Assembly: GCA_000999395.1 (NCBI GenBank)
Contig: LCOM01000045.1
Location: 1 to 6,146, forward strand
DNA: 6,146 nucleotides
From: Parcubacteria group bacterium GW2011_GWA2_47_7
GTDB taxonomy: Bacteria > Patescibacteriota > Minisyncoccia > Phycocordibacterales > UBA6899
Direction: 5' to 3'
The position numbers and the translations under genes were made by a program. This document shows, in pieces, positions 1 through 5,101 of this stretch (the first letter of the stretch is position 1; every line of letters starts with the position of its first letter). The notes beneath the pieces are model-generated. The model was not told the DNA's origin, did no database searches, and worked only from the letters and a program-made list of their open reading frames with translations.

Positions 1-135
1 TGGTTCAATCCTCTTACGCTCATTACCTCACTGAATCTTGGGATACTGACCTATGCATTTGCATTGCTCTCTATCGTACTTGGCTTCCTGTTCATGGTGA
101 ACGGATACGTTTTTCTCGCCTTACGGAAGAATTAG
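1..135 (+). CDS. C-terminal end of a membrane protein (partial)
   Basis: An open frame enters from the left edge and stops at TAG 133-135, leaving 44 residues. The frame reads WFNPLTLITSLNLG, then a strongly hydrophobic stretch (about residues 14-41, with ILTYAFALLSIVLGFLFMV), and ends in a short basic tail LRKN. This is one clear transmembrane helix with a positively charged end, so the tail is probably cytoplasmic and the protein a membrane protein. The family cannot be told from so short a piece; C-terminal helices of this kind occur in membrane-anchored glycosyltransferases among many others. A terminator hairpin follows 24 bases after the stop, which supports the stop being a real gene end. 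It is on the strand opposite to the ribosomal operon. Confidence 0.6.
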   Translation, partial: WFNPLTLITSLNLGILTYAFALLSIVLGFLFMVNGYVFLALRKN

Positions 136-159
136 TTTATTTCGGTAAGAGCCCAGAAC

Positions 160-195
160 AAAAAGCATGCCGATGTCGGTATGTTTTTTGTTTTC
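160..195 (+). terminator. Bidirectional intrinsic terminator after the membrane-protein gene
   Basis: GCATGCCG (165-172) pairs with CGGTATGT (177-184), including two G-U pairs, around a four-base loop. On the + strand the stem is followed by a T-rich run (184-194). On the - strand the A-run at 160-164 becomes the T-tract, so the hairpin could also stop leftward transcripts. It closes the gene ending at 135. Confidence 0.75.
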
Positions 196-506
196 CTCGG
201 AATACTACCCAAGAGCCCTTATGATTGAAATGACCTGAAAATTGCCATTTGCTTATTACTGACTGAGATCACAAATTATAATTGTGAAACCTAAACATTT
301 TTTTGTAATCCACCCGCCATCAAGTGCGAGAGAGAAATCATGTTGGATAGGTTCAACATTATCGAACGAAAAGCTACAGCGAAAAGAATATTACGTGTTT
401 ATTATAAAAGGGTAATCCTTAATCTTGCCACCAGTACTTCTTGATTAAGCATTGCGCTGATTCATAAATTGGTCAAAATGGAACAATACCTAACTTTGCC
501 ACCAAT
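196..506. other. Intergenic region with little coding content
   Basis: No convincing gene lies here. Visible elements are the palindrome at 269-287, a 7-bp inverted repeat (CTTAATC 418-424 with GATTAAG 443-449, loop 18), and a direct repeat TTGCCACCA(G/A)TA at 425-436 and 496-507, 71 bases apart. The second repeat copy ends at the start codon of the zinc-ribbon fragment. A 34-codon frame at 340-444 is open but shows no family features. The repeats could be remains of an insertion sequence flank, but no matching pair of terminal inverted repeats was found. Confidence 0.4.
269..287. promoter_or_regulatory. Operator-like palindrome carrying a TATAAT on each strand
   Basis: TCACAA (269-274) and TTGTGA (282-287) are inverted copies around an AT core. 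The core contains a perfect TATAAT on the + strand (277-282) and another on the - strand (275-280). No good -35 element is visible at 16-18 bases on either strand. It may be a promoter overlapped by a repressor site, perhaps for the small + strand frame at 507. The function is inferred only. Confidence 0.35.
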
Positions 507-680
507 ATGTCAGCACCATCATGTCCGCGTTGCGGATTCCAGCGCTCATGGAGCATTCGAAGAAATAAGCGGAAATGCAAGAAATGCCGAAACGAGTTCC
601 CGAACTCGAAAGCGGATCTGCATAACAACCTCTCAATAAAAACAACTCTCCTTAGATTCTGCTTTTTTTCAAAAAAGTAA
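507..680 (+). pseudogene. Zinc-ribbon fragment, likely N-terminus of an IS1595-type transposase
   Basis: The frame from ATG 507 to TAA 678-680 gives 57 residues. It opens with a compact zinc ribbon: CPRCG at residues 6-10 and CKKC at 24-27, separated by a basic stretch with W15 and several Arg/Lys. The CxxC-(14)-CxxC layout with RSW and the basic run resembles the N-terminal zinc ribbon of IS1595/ISXO2-type transposases, which are normally several times longer and carry a DDE-type catalytic domain. Nothing of that catalytic domain is visible: after about residue 35 the sequence degenerates to an uncharacteristic tail (LLRFCFFSKK) and stops. The frame stays open upstream to 468 with no better start, and no ribosome binding site is visible. 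A terminator follows at 710-744, so it could be a small independent zinc-ribbon protein, but a decayed transposase remnant is more likely. Family assignment rests on motif appearance only. Confidence 0.5.
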
Positions 681-709
681 AGGGCATATTGCAACTTAAT
701 TTCAAAAAT

Positions 710-744
710 CAAAACTCGCTCGAATAGACGGGTTTTGTTTTTTT
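710..744 (+). terminator. Strong intrinsic terminator
   Basis: CAAAACTCG (710-718) pairs with CGGGTTTTG (729-737) over nine base pairs with one G-U, loop of ten, followed by seven T (738-744). On the - strand the same stem is followed by ATTTTTG, so it may also act as a back-up stop for the ribosomal operon. Confidence 0.8.
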
Positions 745-757
745 AAATTACAGACCA

Positions 758-893
758 AGCTCGAACGCCAAGCATCTTCGGCGAAGACAATAAGTCTTTT
801 CGGACCCGCCCAGGCGATTGTGACTTTGCTTACTTATGAACGAAGTGAATCAGAAAACAAGAGGTGCCCTTTGTGGTGCTTGGTTCGCTAGCT
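758..893. repeat. 136-bp fold-back element (MITE-like or structured RNA)
   Basis: The ends pair in three blocks separated by two-base bulges: AGCT 758-761 with 890-893, CGAAC 762-766 with GTTCG 883-887, and CAAGCA 769-774 with TGCTTG 877-882. That is 15 bp in total. Inside are smaller hairpins: TCTTC/GAAGA (775-779/783-787), GCC/GGC within 807-816, and ATAAGT/ACTTAT (790-795/832-837). No coding frame fits. It lies between two terminators, so it is not obviously part of either flanking transcript. It could be a non-autonomous mobile element or a small structured RNA; the sequence alone does not decide, and the strand is unknown. Confidence 0.45.
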
Positions 894-910
894 CCATAGC
901 AAAATTCGCC

Positions 911-946
911 AAAAACACATTCACCCCCACTAAGTGAGGGTGAATG
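911..946 (-). terminator. Terminator of the ribosomal protein operon
   Basis: CATTCACCC (918-926) and GGGTGAATG (938-946) form a perfect nine-pair stem, extended inside by CAC/GTG (928-930/934-936) with one mismatch. Read on the - strand the stem is followed by a T-rich stretch (five T at 915-911). It lies 32 bases past the rplE stop and shows that the transcript ends after rplE. Confidence 0.85.
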
Positions 947-978
947 AAATCCGAGAGAACCTATTGTCCGAGCGGTAA

Positions 979-1590
979 TTATTTCTTGCGCTTCTTGCCG
1001 GGTGCACCCTTCACGACCTCCTTCTTCTTTCTTCCTTCGTTGGCGGTATCACGGAATGGGAAACCAAGGTGCTCCAAGAAATCAATGGATTCTTGTTTAT
1101 TTTTGGTTGAGACCACAATTGTAATTGCAAAACCAAACACATCCTTGAGATCTTCATCTGCTGTCTCTGGAAAAATAGTATGCTCCTTGATGCCCATCGT
1201 AAAATTCCCCATTGCGTCAACGGAGCTTGTTCGGAACCCGCGAAAGTCACGTGTACGAGGAATAGCAATGTTCACTAGTTTATCAAGAAATCCCATCATG
1301 TGATTTCCACGCATGGTCACCATCTGACTGATGATGTCACCCTCACGGAGCTTAAATGACGCGATAGATTGTTTTGCGGGACGGGGTGAGGCTTTTTGTC
1401 CGGTAATTGTCGCGAGGCGGCTTGCCACGAATTCGTTCTTCTTCTTGTCATTGCGTGACATCTTTCCTGTTCCAACCGAAACAATCACCTTCTCTACCTG
1501 CGGTGCTTGCATGATATTGGTGTATCCATATTTCTCCTTCAGCATCGGATACGCTGACTTAATCTTTTCTTTTATCGTTGGGACATTCAT
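979..1590 (-). CDS. rplE: 50S ribosomal protein L5
   Basis: L5 binds 5S rRNA in the central protuberance of the large subunit and contacts the P-site tRNA and the small subunit. The 203-residue product shows the family pattern: VEKVIVSVGTGK near residues 32-43, ITGQKASPRPAKQSIASFKLREGD (about 62-85), MGFLDKLVNIAIPRTRDFRGF (about 98-118), a MGNFTMGIKEHTIFPE block near 127-142, and a C-terminal FLEHLGFPFR. Typical L5 is about 180 residues; the extra length is a basic tail after about residue 184, rich in Lys (RKKKEVVKGAPGKKRKK). It is the last gene of the operon, 10 bases downstream of rplX, and a terminator follows directly. The usual next genes rpsN and rpsH are absent here. No Shine-Dalgarno sequence is visible; the start is preceded by ACTACT, as in rplV. 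Confidence 0.97.
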   Translation of the reverse strand: MNVPTIKEKIKSAYPMLKEKYGYTNIMQAPQVEKVIVSVGTGKMSRNDKKKNEFVASRLATITGQKASPRPAKQSIASFKLREGDIISQMVTMRGNHMMGFLDKLVNIAIPRTRDFRGFRTSSVDAMGNFTMGIKEHTIFPETADEDLKDVFGFAITIVVSTKNKQESIDFLEHLGFPFRDTANEGRKKKEVVKGAPGKKRKK

Positions 1591-1600
1591 AGTAGTTCTA

Positions 1601-1834
1601 TTATTTCTTGTTTGACTTGTCTGCTAATGCCAACTTGGACACACGGAGCGGCATTGAAACTTCGATAACTTGACCTTTCTTTCCTTCTGAGCGGGAGCGC
1701 TGATGCTTCTTTTTCAGATTAAGGCCCTCAACAACGGCAGTGCCCTTCCTGGGCATCACATGAGCGACTTTCCCCTTCTTTCCCTTTTCATCCCCGGAGA
1801 GAATGACAACCTGATCTCCTTTTTTTATATGCAT
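1601..1834 (-). CDS. rplX: 50S ribosomal protein L24, short form
   Basis: L24 is an early-binding 23S rRNA protein that starts assembly of the large subunit. The 77-residue product begins with the KOW motif (MHIKKGDQVVILSGDEKGKKGKV, residues 1-23), continues with VVEGLNLKKKHQR (about 34-46), and ends soon after the conserved PLRVSKLALAD segment. Many bacterial L24 proteins are about 100 residues; this one lacks the usual C-terminal extension, where some homologues have a Cys pair. It is therefore a minimal but apparently intact L24, not a truncation, since the KOW fold and the PLxVSxxAL strand are complete. Gaps are 18 bases to rplN upstream and 10 bases to rplE. No clear ribosome binding site. 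Confidence 0.95.
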   Translation of the reverse strand: MHIKKGDQVVILSGDEKGKKGKVAHVMPRKGTAVVEGLNLKKKHQRSRSEGKKGQVIEVSMPLRVSKLALADKSNKK

Positions 1835-1852
1835 AAGCCTGTATTTGTGAAA

Positions 1853-2221
1853 TTAAAGTACCTCGGGGGCTAGGGAAATAATCTTCTTAAATCCTTTTTC
1901 AGAAATCTCACGAGGGATAGGACCAAACACGCGACCAGCACGAGGCTCATTCTTCGCGTCGATGAGCACAACCGCATTTTCGTCGAAACGAATATACGAA
2001 CCATCCTTACGACGAAACGCATTGGCAGTACGCACAACGACTGCACGACAGACTTCACCCTTCTTTACTGCCTTGCGAGGCTCTGCCGTCTGCACGGAAA
2101 GCACCACGAGGTCGCCGATGCCAGCATAGCGCTTTTTTGATCCCCCGAGGACCTTAAAAATTCGCCCTACTTTACCTCCGGAATTATCTGCAATTTTAAC
2201 AATTGTTTGTGGTTGTATCAT
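1853..2221 (-). CDS. rplN: 50S ribosomal protein L14
   Basis: L14 sits at the subunit interface, contacts 16S rRNA helix 14 in the intersubunit bridge, and is the docking site of the silencing factor RsfS. The 122 residues equal the usual family length. Recognisable blocks are IADNSGGK (residues 11-18), LGGSKKRYAGIGD (about 25-37), VKKGEVCRAVVVR (about 53-65), RRKDGSYIRFDENA (about 70-83), and the conserved end FGPIPREISEKGF...SLAPEVL. It is the best conserved gene of the window and has no extension. The gap from rpsQ is 12 bases. The start is preceded by an AT run (ATATAT) and no Shine-Dalgarno sequence. Confidence 0.98.
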   Translation of the reverse strand: MIQPQTIVKIADNSGGKVGRIFKVLGGSKKRYAGIGDLVVLSVQTAEPRKAVKKGEVCRAVVVRTANAFRRKDGSYIRFDENAVVLIDAKNEPRAGRVFGPIPREISEKGFKKIISLAPEVL

Positions 2222-2233
2222 ATATATTTCTGA

Positions 2234-2542
2234 TTATTTGATTCCACGTGTCTTCAAATATTGCTCGACATCCTGAGTTCCAACCTTCTCTATTGCCGTG
2301 AAAGCTTTGTGCTTTGAAAGCGGTGAGCAAGCCTCAATGCGGACGCGGTCTCCCGTCTTAAACTCATTTTTTGCGTCGTGCACTTTGTAGCGCTTGTGCT
2401 GCTTAATATACTTTTTGTACTTCGGGTGTTGCTCGTAGCGAGTAACCAAGACGACCCGCGTTTTATCCATTTTGTCGGACACAACGACGCCGACCATCGA
2501 TTGCTTTTTTGTTTGTGTTGTTTTGGTTTCCATAGTCGTCAT
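2234..2542 (-). CDS. rpsQ: 30S ribosomal protein S17
   Basis: S17 is a primary 16S rRNA binding protein of the 5' domain, important for early small-subunit assembly. The 102-residue product has the OB-fold core beginning at about residue 16: MVGVVVSDKMDKTRVV, then RYEQHPKYKKYIKQHKRYKVHD, then FKTGDRVRIEACSPLSKHKAF, all family hallmarks. The core is preceded by a Thr/Lys-rich N-terminus and followed by about ten extra residues (DVEQYLKTRGIK); E. coli S17 is 84 residues. Two in-frame ATGs compete: 2542 and 2533 (Met4). The second is preceded by CGACT, similar to the ACTACT before rplV and rplE, and could be the true start. It lies 2 bases after rpmC, suggesting translational coupling. Confidence 0.96.
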   Translation of the reverse strand: MTTMETKTTQTKKQSMVGVVVSDKMDKTRVVLVTRYEQHPKYKKYIKQHKRYKVHDAKNEFKTGDRVRIEACSPLSKHKAFTAIEKVGTQDVEQYLKTRGIK

Positions 2543-2544
2543 GA

Positions 2545-2736
2545 TTAATTTTCGTTCCTTGAATGTAGCTCGGTCAACAAGCGCGCAACGTCCTTCCGAG
2601 AATTTGAACCTGCCTTCAAATTCTTTGCCTTACTTCCGGTAATATCAAAGCGAAACTGCTTGACCTCCGCGCGCTTCACGGCAATTTCCTTGTCAATTTC
2701 CTTGTCCGACAATTTTCGTATTTCGGTGATTTTCAT
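2545..2736 (-). CDS. rpmC: 50S ribosomal protein L29
   Basis: L29 is a small helical protein next to the peptide exit tunnel, near L23, where trigger factor and SRP dock. The 63-residue product fits the family length. It opens MKITEIRKLSDKEID, equivalent to the usual MKxxELRxxSxxEL, continues with a helix containing the conserved QFRFDITGSKAKN segment (about 27-39), and ends with a second helix RKDVARLLTELHSR that matches the typical RRDIARIxTxL. The two-helix hairpin is complete. It lies 12 bases downstream of rplP and only 2 bases before rpsQ. No Shine-Dalgarno sequence; the bases before the ATG read ACATAT. Confidence 0.95.
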   Translation of the reverse strand: MKITEIRKLSDKEIDKEIAVKRAEVKQFRFDITGSKAKNLKAGSNSRKDVARLLTELHSRNEN

Positions 2737-2748
2737 ATATGTAGACGA

Positions 2749-3174
2749 TTATGCGATATTTCGGGAGACCATGCGTGAGCGAACTGAGACCTTTGAACCC
2801 GCCTTTCTAATTGCTTCTTTTGCCTGCGCGAATGTCACGCCGTCAATTTCAAAAATGATACGACCAGGAAGTATCTGTGCAACAAATCCTTTCGGATCAC
2901 CCTTACCTTTACCCATCGGCACCTCAGCACCCTTTTGGGTGAAAGGGATATCCGGAAACACGCGAATCCAGACACGCCCAGTCTTGCCTACATTACGAGA
3001 AAGCACGCGACGTGCAGCCTCTATCTGATTTGATGAAATGCGAGATTCACTTTCGGCCTTCAGTCCATACGAACCATAAGCAAGCGTCGTCCCTCGCGAT
3101 TCCACCGGATTCTTCTTGCGATTCCACCTATTCGACTGCCATTTACGATGTTTTACTTTTTTTGGAAATAACAT
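2749..3174 (-). CDS. rplP: 50S ribosomal protein L16
   Basis: L16 binds 23S rRNA near the A site and helps position tRNA at the peptidyl transferase centre. The 141 residues are close to the usual 136-140. It starts MLFPKKVKHRKWQ (family: MLxPKRxKYRKxxRG) and continues with RGTTLAYGSYGLKA (about 27-40) and QIEAARRVLSR (about 50-60). It then has VWIRVFPDIPFTQKGAEVPMGKGKG (about 68-92, including the conserved GKGKG loop that reaches toward the A site) and the C-terminal LPGRIIFEIDGV block. A short insertion near residues 14-22 (SNRWNRKKN) replaces the usual HRGR stretch, as I recall for Parcubacterial L16. It is encoded 13 bases after rpsC. No Shine-Dalgarno sequence precedes the ATG. Confidence 0.97.
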   Translation of the reverse strand: MLFPKKVKHRKWQSNRWNRKKNPVESRGTTLAYGSYGLKAESESRISSNQIEAARRVLSRNVGKTGRVWIRVFPDIPFTQKGAEVPMGKGKGDPKGFVAQILPGRIIFEIDGVTFAQAKEAIRKAGSKVSVRSRMVSRNIA

Positions 3175-3187
3175 ATGCGAATTTTCT

Positions 3188-3892
3188 TTACGAGCGAACT
3201 GCTCCTACGACCTTCGGTGCGACTGCAGTCTTTGCCTTTTCAGCAAACACTTCACCTTTGTAAATCCATATCTGGATACCGATAACACCATAGGGAAGAT
3301 ATGCCTTCTCTCGAGCAAAATCGACATCGGCGCGAATCGTCTGTAATGGAATATTACCAGCCTTCACAAACTCGCGGCGAGACATATCTGCTCCACCCAA
3401 ACGTCCCGAAAGCTCAATGCGTGCTCCCTTGACGTCTCGATTGGCCATCACCTTCTCAAGCATCTGCTTAATGACACGCTTGAACGGCATACGCTTCTCG
3501 AGTCCCTCTGCGACCATCTGTCCGACAATTGCCGCATTTGACTCAGGGCTACGCACCTCTTCTATGTCGATCTTGATGTCTTTCGGATGCTTCATTTTCC
3601 AACGAGCAAGTTTTGAAAGCACGTCATTCTTGAGCTTAACCGCACCTTCACCACTACGGCCGATAATAAGTCCTGGGCGGGCAGTCTGAATGACAATCTT
3701 CCACATTTTATCGTTGCGCTCCATCACGATGTCTGCAACGTGAGATCCGCGTAATTTTTTCTCCAAAAATTCTCGCAAGAGAATATCTCCCTTTAAATAG
3801 TCCTGATACTGACCGCGATCAGCAAACCAGCGCGATTTCCAGTCACGGAGGATTCCTAGCCGATGCGCGTATGGATGTACATGGTGTGACAT
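3188..3892 (-). CDS. rpsC: 30S ribosomal protein S3
   Basis: S3 lies at the mRNA entry tunnel of the small subunit, where with S4 and S5 it contributes to mRNA helicase activity. The 234-residue product is normal in length. The N-terminus reads MSHHVHPYAHRLGI where most bacteria have MGQKVHPxGxRLGI; this variant is what I associate with Parcubacteria. RDWKSRWFAD follows at 16-25. The type II KH domain occupies roughly 40-110, with its GxxG loop visible as GRSG inside RPGLIIGRSGEGAV. The C-terminal domain shows GARIELSGRLGGADMSRREF and the FAREKAYLPYGVIGIQIWIYKGE strand pattern. It is preceded by rplV with a 10-base gap and followed by rplP after 13 bases. No Shine-Dalgarno sequence. Confidence 0.98.
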   Translation of the reverse strand: MSHHVHPYAHRLGILRDWKSRWFADRGQYQDYLKGDILLREFLEKKLRGSHVADIVMERNDKMWKIVIQTARPGLIIGRSGEGAVKLKNDVLSKLARWKMKHPKDIKIDIEEVRSPESNAAIVGQMVAEGLEKRMPFKRVIKQMLEKVMANRDVKGARIELSGRLGGADMSRREFVKAGNIPLQTIRADVDFAREKAYLPYGVIGIQIWIYKGEVFAEKAKTAVAPKVVGAVRS

Positions 3893-3902
3893 AAGATAAA
3901 AA

Positions 3903-4349
3903 TTACTTCGCCACTTTGGCTACTTTTTTCTTGGTAACAGCTTTCTTGGCAACAACCTTTGCAACAGCAGGCTTCTCCGACTTTGCATCAGTCTTTTTTG
4001 TCTTTGCAGTAGTAGCGTCGGCGACATCTGTAAGCGTCACAACAATGTGACTCGTGTGCTTGTGAATGGGAAATGCACGGCCTTGCGCACGAGGGCGGGA
4101 ACGCTTAAGAACAGGGCCCTTGTCAACGCGAATGCCTTTTACAATAAGAGACTTCTCATCAATACCTTGCGCCTTTGCATTTGCGACAGCAGAGAGGACA
4201 AGTTTGTGAAAGATTGGTGCAACGCGCTTGGTGCGATGCGAAAGTTCGATGAGGGCCATTTCAACAGTCATACCCTTGAGGAGCGTCGCGACAAGGCGCA
4301 CCTTTCGAGGAGCCTGACGATATTGAGAGAGTTTTGCGGTAATTTCCAT
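3903..4349 (-). CDS. rplV: 50S ribosomal protein L22 with Lys/Ala-rich tail
   Basis: L22 has a globular domain on the surface of the large subunit and a beta-hairpin that lines the exit tunnel. The core (about residues 1-109) is standard: ITAKLSQYRQAPRKVRLVATLLKG (3-26), IFHKLVLSAVANAKAQ (46-61), then the tunnel hairpin with VDKGPVLKRSRPRAQGRAFPIHKHTSHIVV (about 75-104). Typical L22 is about 110 residues; here about 38 more follow, dominated by Lys, Ala, Thr and Val and ending KKVAKVAK. The tail is low-complexity, probably disordered and RNA-binding. The start at 4349 is preceded by ACTACTACT and no Shine-Dalgarno sequence. rpsS ends 18 bases upstream and rpsC begins 10 bases downstream. Confidence 0.96.
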   Translation of the reverse strand: MEITAKLSQYRQAPRKVRLVATLLKGMTVEMALIELSHRTKRVAPIFHKLVLSAVANAKAQGIDEKSLIVKGIRVDKGPVLKRSRPRAQGRAFPIHKHTSHIVVTLTDVADATTAKTKKTDAKSEKPAVAKVVAKKAVTKKKVAKVAK

Positions 4350-4367
4350 AGTAGTAGTATTGATGGA

Positions 4368-4712
4368 TTATTTCTTCTTCGCAGTATCCGCGGACTTTGC
4401 GGCCTTTGCTGCGGTAATTTCCGCATCCTTCTGCTTCTGCTCAAGATCCTTCTGCATCTTTCCACCGTGACGATAAAATTTGCGGGTTGCAGAAAATTCG
4501 CCAAGGCGATGCCCGACCATTTCTTCGCTGACCTTTACTTCGATGAATTCCTTTCCATTGTGGACACCGAATGTATAACCCACCATCTCAGGAGAGATTT
4601 GGGATGCGCGCGCCCATGTCTTGATAACCCCGGCAGCATCCGGCTTCTTGCCCTCAATTTTGGTGAGGAGCTTCTCGTACACGTATGGCCCTTTCTTTAG
4701 TGATCTTGTCAT
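4368..4712 (-). CDS. rpsS: 30S ribosomal protein S19, first gene of the operon
   Basis: S19 binds 16S rRNA in the head of the small subunit with S13 and contacts the decoding region. The product from ATG 4712 is 114 residues and starts MTRSLKKGPYVYEKLLTK, the family's conserved N-terminus. KTWARASQISPEMVGYTFGVHNGKEF (about 31-56) and EEMVGHRLGEFSATRKFYRHG (about 63-83) follow. E. coli S19 is 92 residues; the extra C-terminus is a Lys/Ala-rich tail (QKQKDAEITAAKAAKSADTAKKK), probably disordered or a short helix. An in-frame GTG at 4784 would add 24 residues with no family match, so ATG 4712 is preferred. In most bacteria rplB precedes rpsS; here a leader, a promoter and a fold-back element do, making rpsS the promoter-proximal gene. 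Confidence 0.97.
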   Translation of the reverse strand: MTRSLKKGPYVYEKLLTKIEGKKPDAAGVIKTWARASQISPEMVGYTFGVHNGKEFIEVKVSEEMVGHRLGEFSATRKFYRHGGKMQKDLEQKQKDAEITAAKAAKSADTAKKK

Positions 4713-4816
4713 ATAATTATAAAAGTTTTCTAACCAATTTTTGATTTTTCGATATAGAATTTCCAACGCCCCTGATCCTCCCACGGCGTAGAGTGAAACT
4801 ATTTTGAAATACCTTG
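4713..4816 (-). promoter_or_regulatory. 5' leader of the ribosomal protein operon
   Basis: If transcription starts about 7 bases past the -10 element at 4823-4828, the rpsS message has a leader of roughly 104 bases. It contains a small hairpin, ACGCC/GGCGT (4766-4770 with 4785-4789). In - strand sense its loop displays GGGAGGATC, the only Shine-Dalgarno-like run near the operon start, and it is about 50 bases too far from the ATG to act as one. A second TATAAT (- strand, 4716-4721) abuts the rpsS start codon but lacks a -35 match; transcription from it would give a leaderless rpsS message. Whether the hairpin is a binding site for one of the operon's proteins is unknown. Confidence 0.35.
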
Positions 4817-4818
4817 GT

Positions 4819-5038
4819 CTAGATACTACTCAAATGAGCAAAATAAGTCAACAGATATGCTCGATATTGCTTTTTTAGGGTACGGATAAAAGTCTGCTGA
4901 CTTTTTCCTCGACTCCGCGCCATCGCGCTCCGTAGCCCCTCAAAAAGCAATATCTCGCTCCCAGATGCGCATTTCAAACTTTTAATATTCTGAAACCGCC
5001 TATTATTCCCACTTTTTAGGAATGACATTTGAGTCTAG
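4819..5038. repeat. 220-bp inverted-repeat element upstream of rpsS
   Basis: The outer ends are inverted: CTAGA 4819-4823 and ACTCAAATG 4828-4836 on the left, CATTTGAGT 5026-5034 and TCTAG 5034-5038 on the right. Inside is a long stem: 4863-4880 pairs with 4937-4954 with a single mismatch (GATATTGCTTTTT on the left), then a two-base bulge, then TACGGA 4881-4886 with TCCGTA 4929-4934. The loop of this stem carries another hairpin, AAAAGTC/GACTTTT (4888-4894/4899-4905). AAGTCAACAGA (4845-4855) is also complementary to 4893-4903 with one mismatch. The layout resembles a miniature inverted-repeat element or a structured RNA. Its left end contains the operon promoter. No target-site duplication was identified. 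A 69-codon frame on the - strand (5028-4819) is probably incidental. Confidence 0.5.
4823..4851 (-). promoter_or_regulatory. Promoter of the rpsS-rplE operon
   Basis: On the - strand TTGACT (4851-4846, five of six to the -35 consensus), a spacer of exactly 17 bases and TAGTAT (4828-4823, four of six to the -10 consensus) form a standard sigma-70-type promoter. It points at rpsS about 110 bases downstream, with no terminator between. The -10 and spacer coincide with the left arm of the inverted-repeat element. Confidence 0.65.
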
Positions 5039-5076
5039 TTAGAAATATGTTGCTGTACATGAGTATTTTGCCAAAC

Positions 5077-5099
5077 AAAAAACCCCATCTAGGGGGTTT
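5077..5099 (-). terminator. Intrinsic terminator of the tRNA-Tyr transcript
   Basis: On the - strand AAACCCC (5099-5093) pairs with GGGGTTT (5086-5080) around a six-base loop, and the T-run continues to 5077 (six T in all, then G). On the + strand the stem is followed only by a weak T-stretch, so leftward termination is the better reading. It separates the tRNA unit from the rpsS promoter region. Confidence 0.85.
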
Positions 5100-5101
5100 C
5101 T

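Noticed and set aside
340..444. 34-codon + strand frame with a basic product
   Set aside because: Too short, no domain, only a weak GAGAGA before the ATG; it could be real but the sequence alone does not support it.
473..712. 79-codon - strand frame
   Set aside because: Antisense to the zinc-ribbon frame, which has clear CxxC pairs; the - strand frame has no features.
944..1303. 119-codon + strand frame
   Set aside because: Antisense to rplE, a shadow of its codon pattern; it even begins inside the operon terminator.
4047..4700. 217-codon + strand open frame
   Set aside because: It lies antisense to rplV and rpsS, whose products are unmistakable; the frame has no family features.
4713..4784. 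Upstream GTG start for rpsS
   Set aside because: It would add 24 residues with no match to the conserved S19 N-terminus; MTRSLKKGP is the standard start.
4819..5028. 69-codon - strand frame upstream of rpsS
   Set aside because: It is formed by the arms of the inverted-repeat element and overlaps the operon promoter. The product has no recognisable domain. It remains possible as a conserved peptide if found in several genomes.
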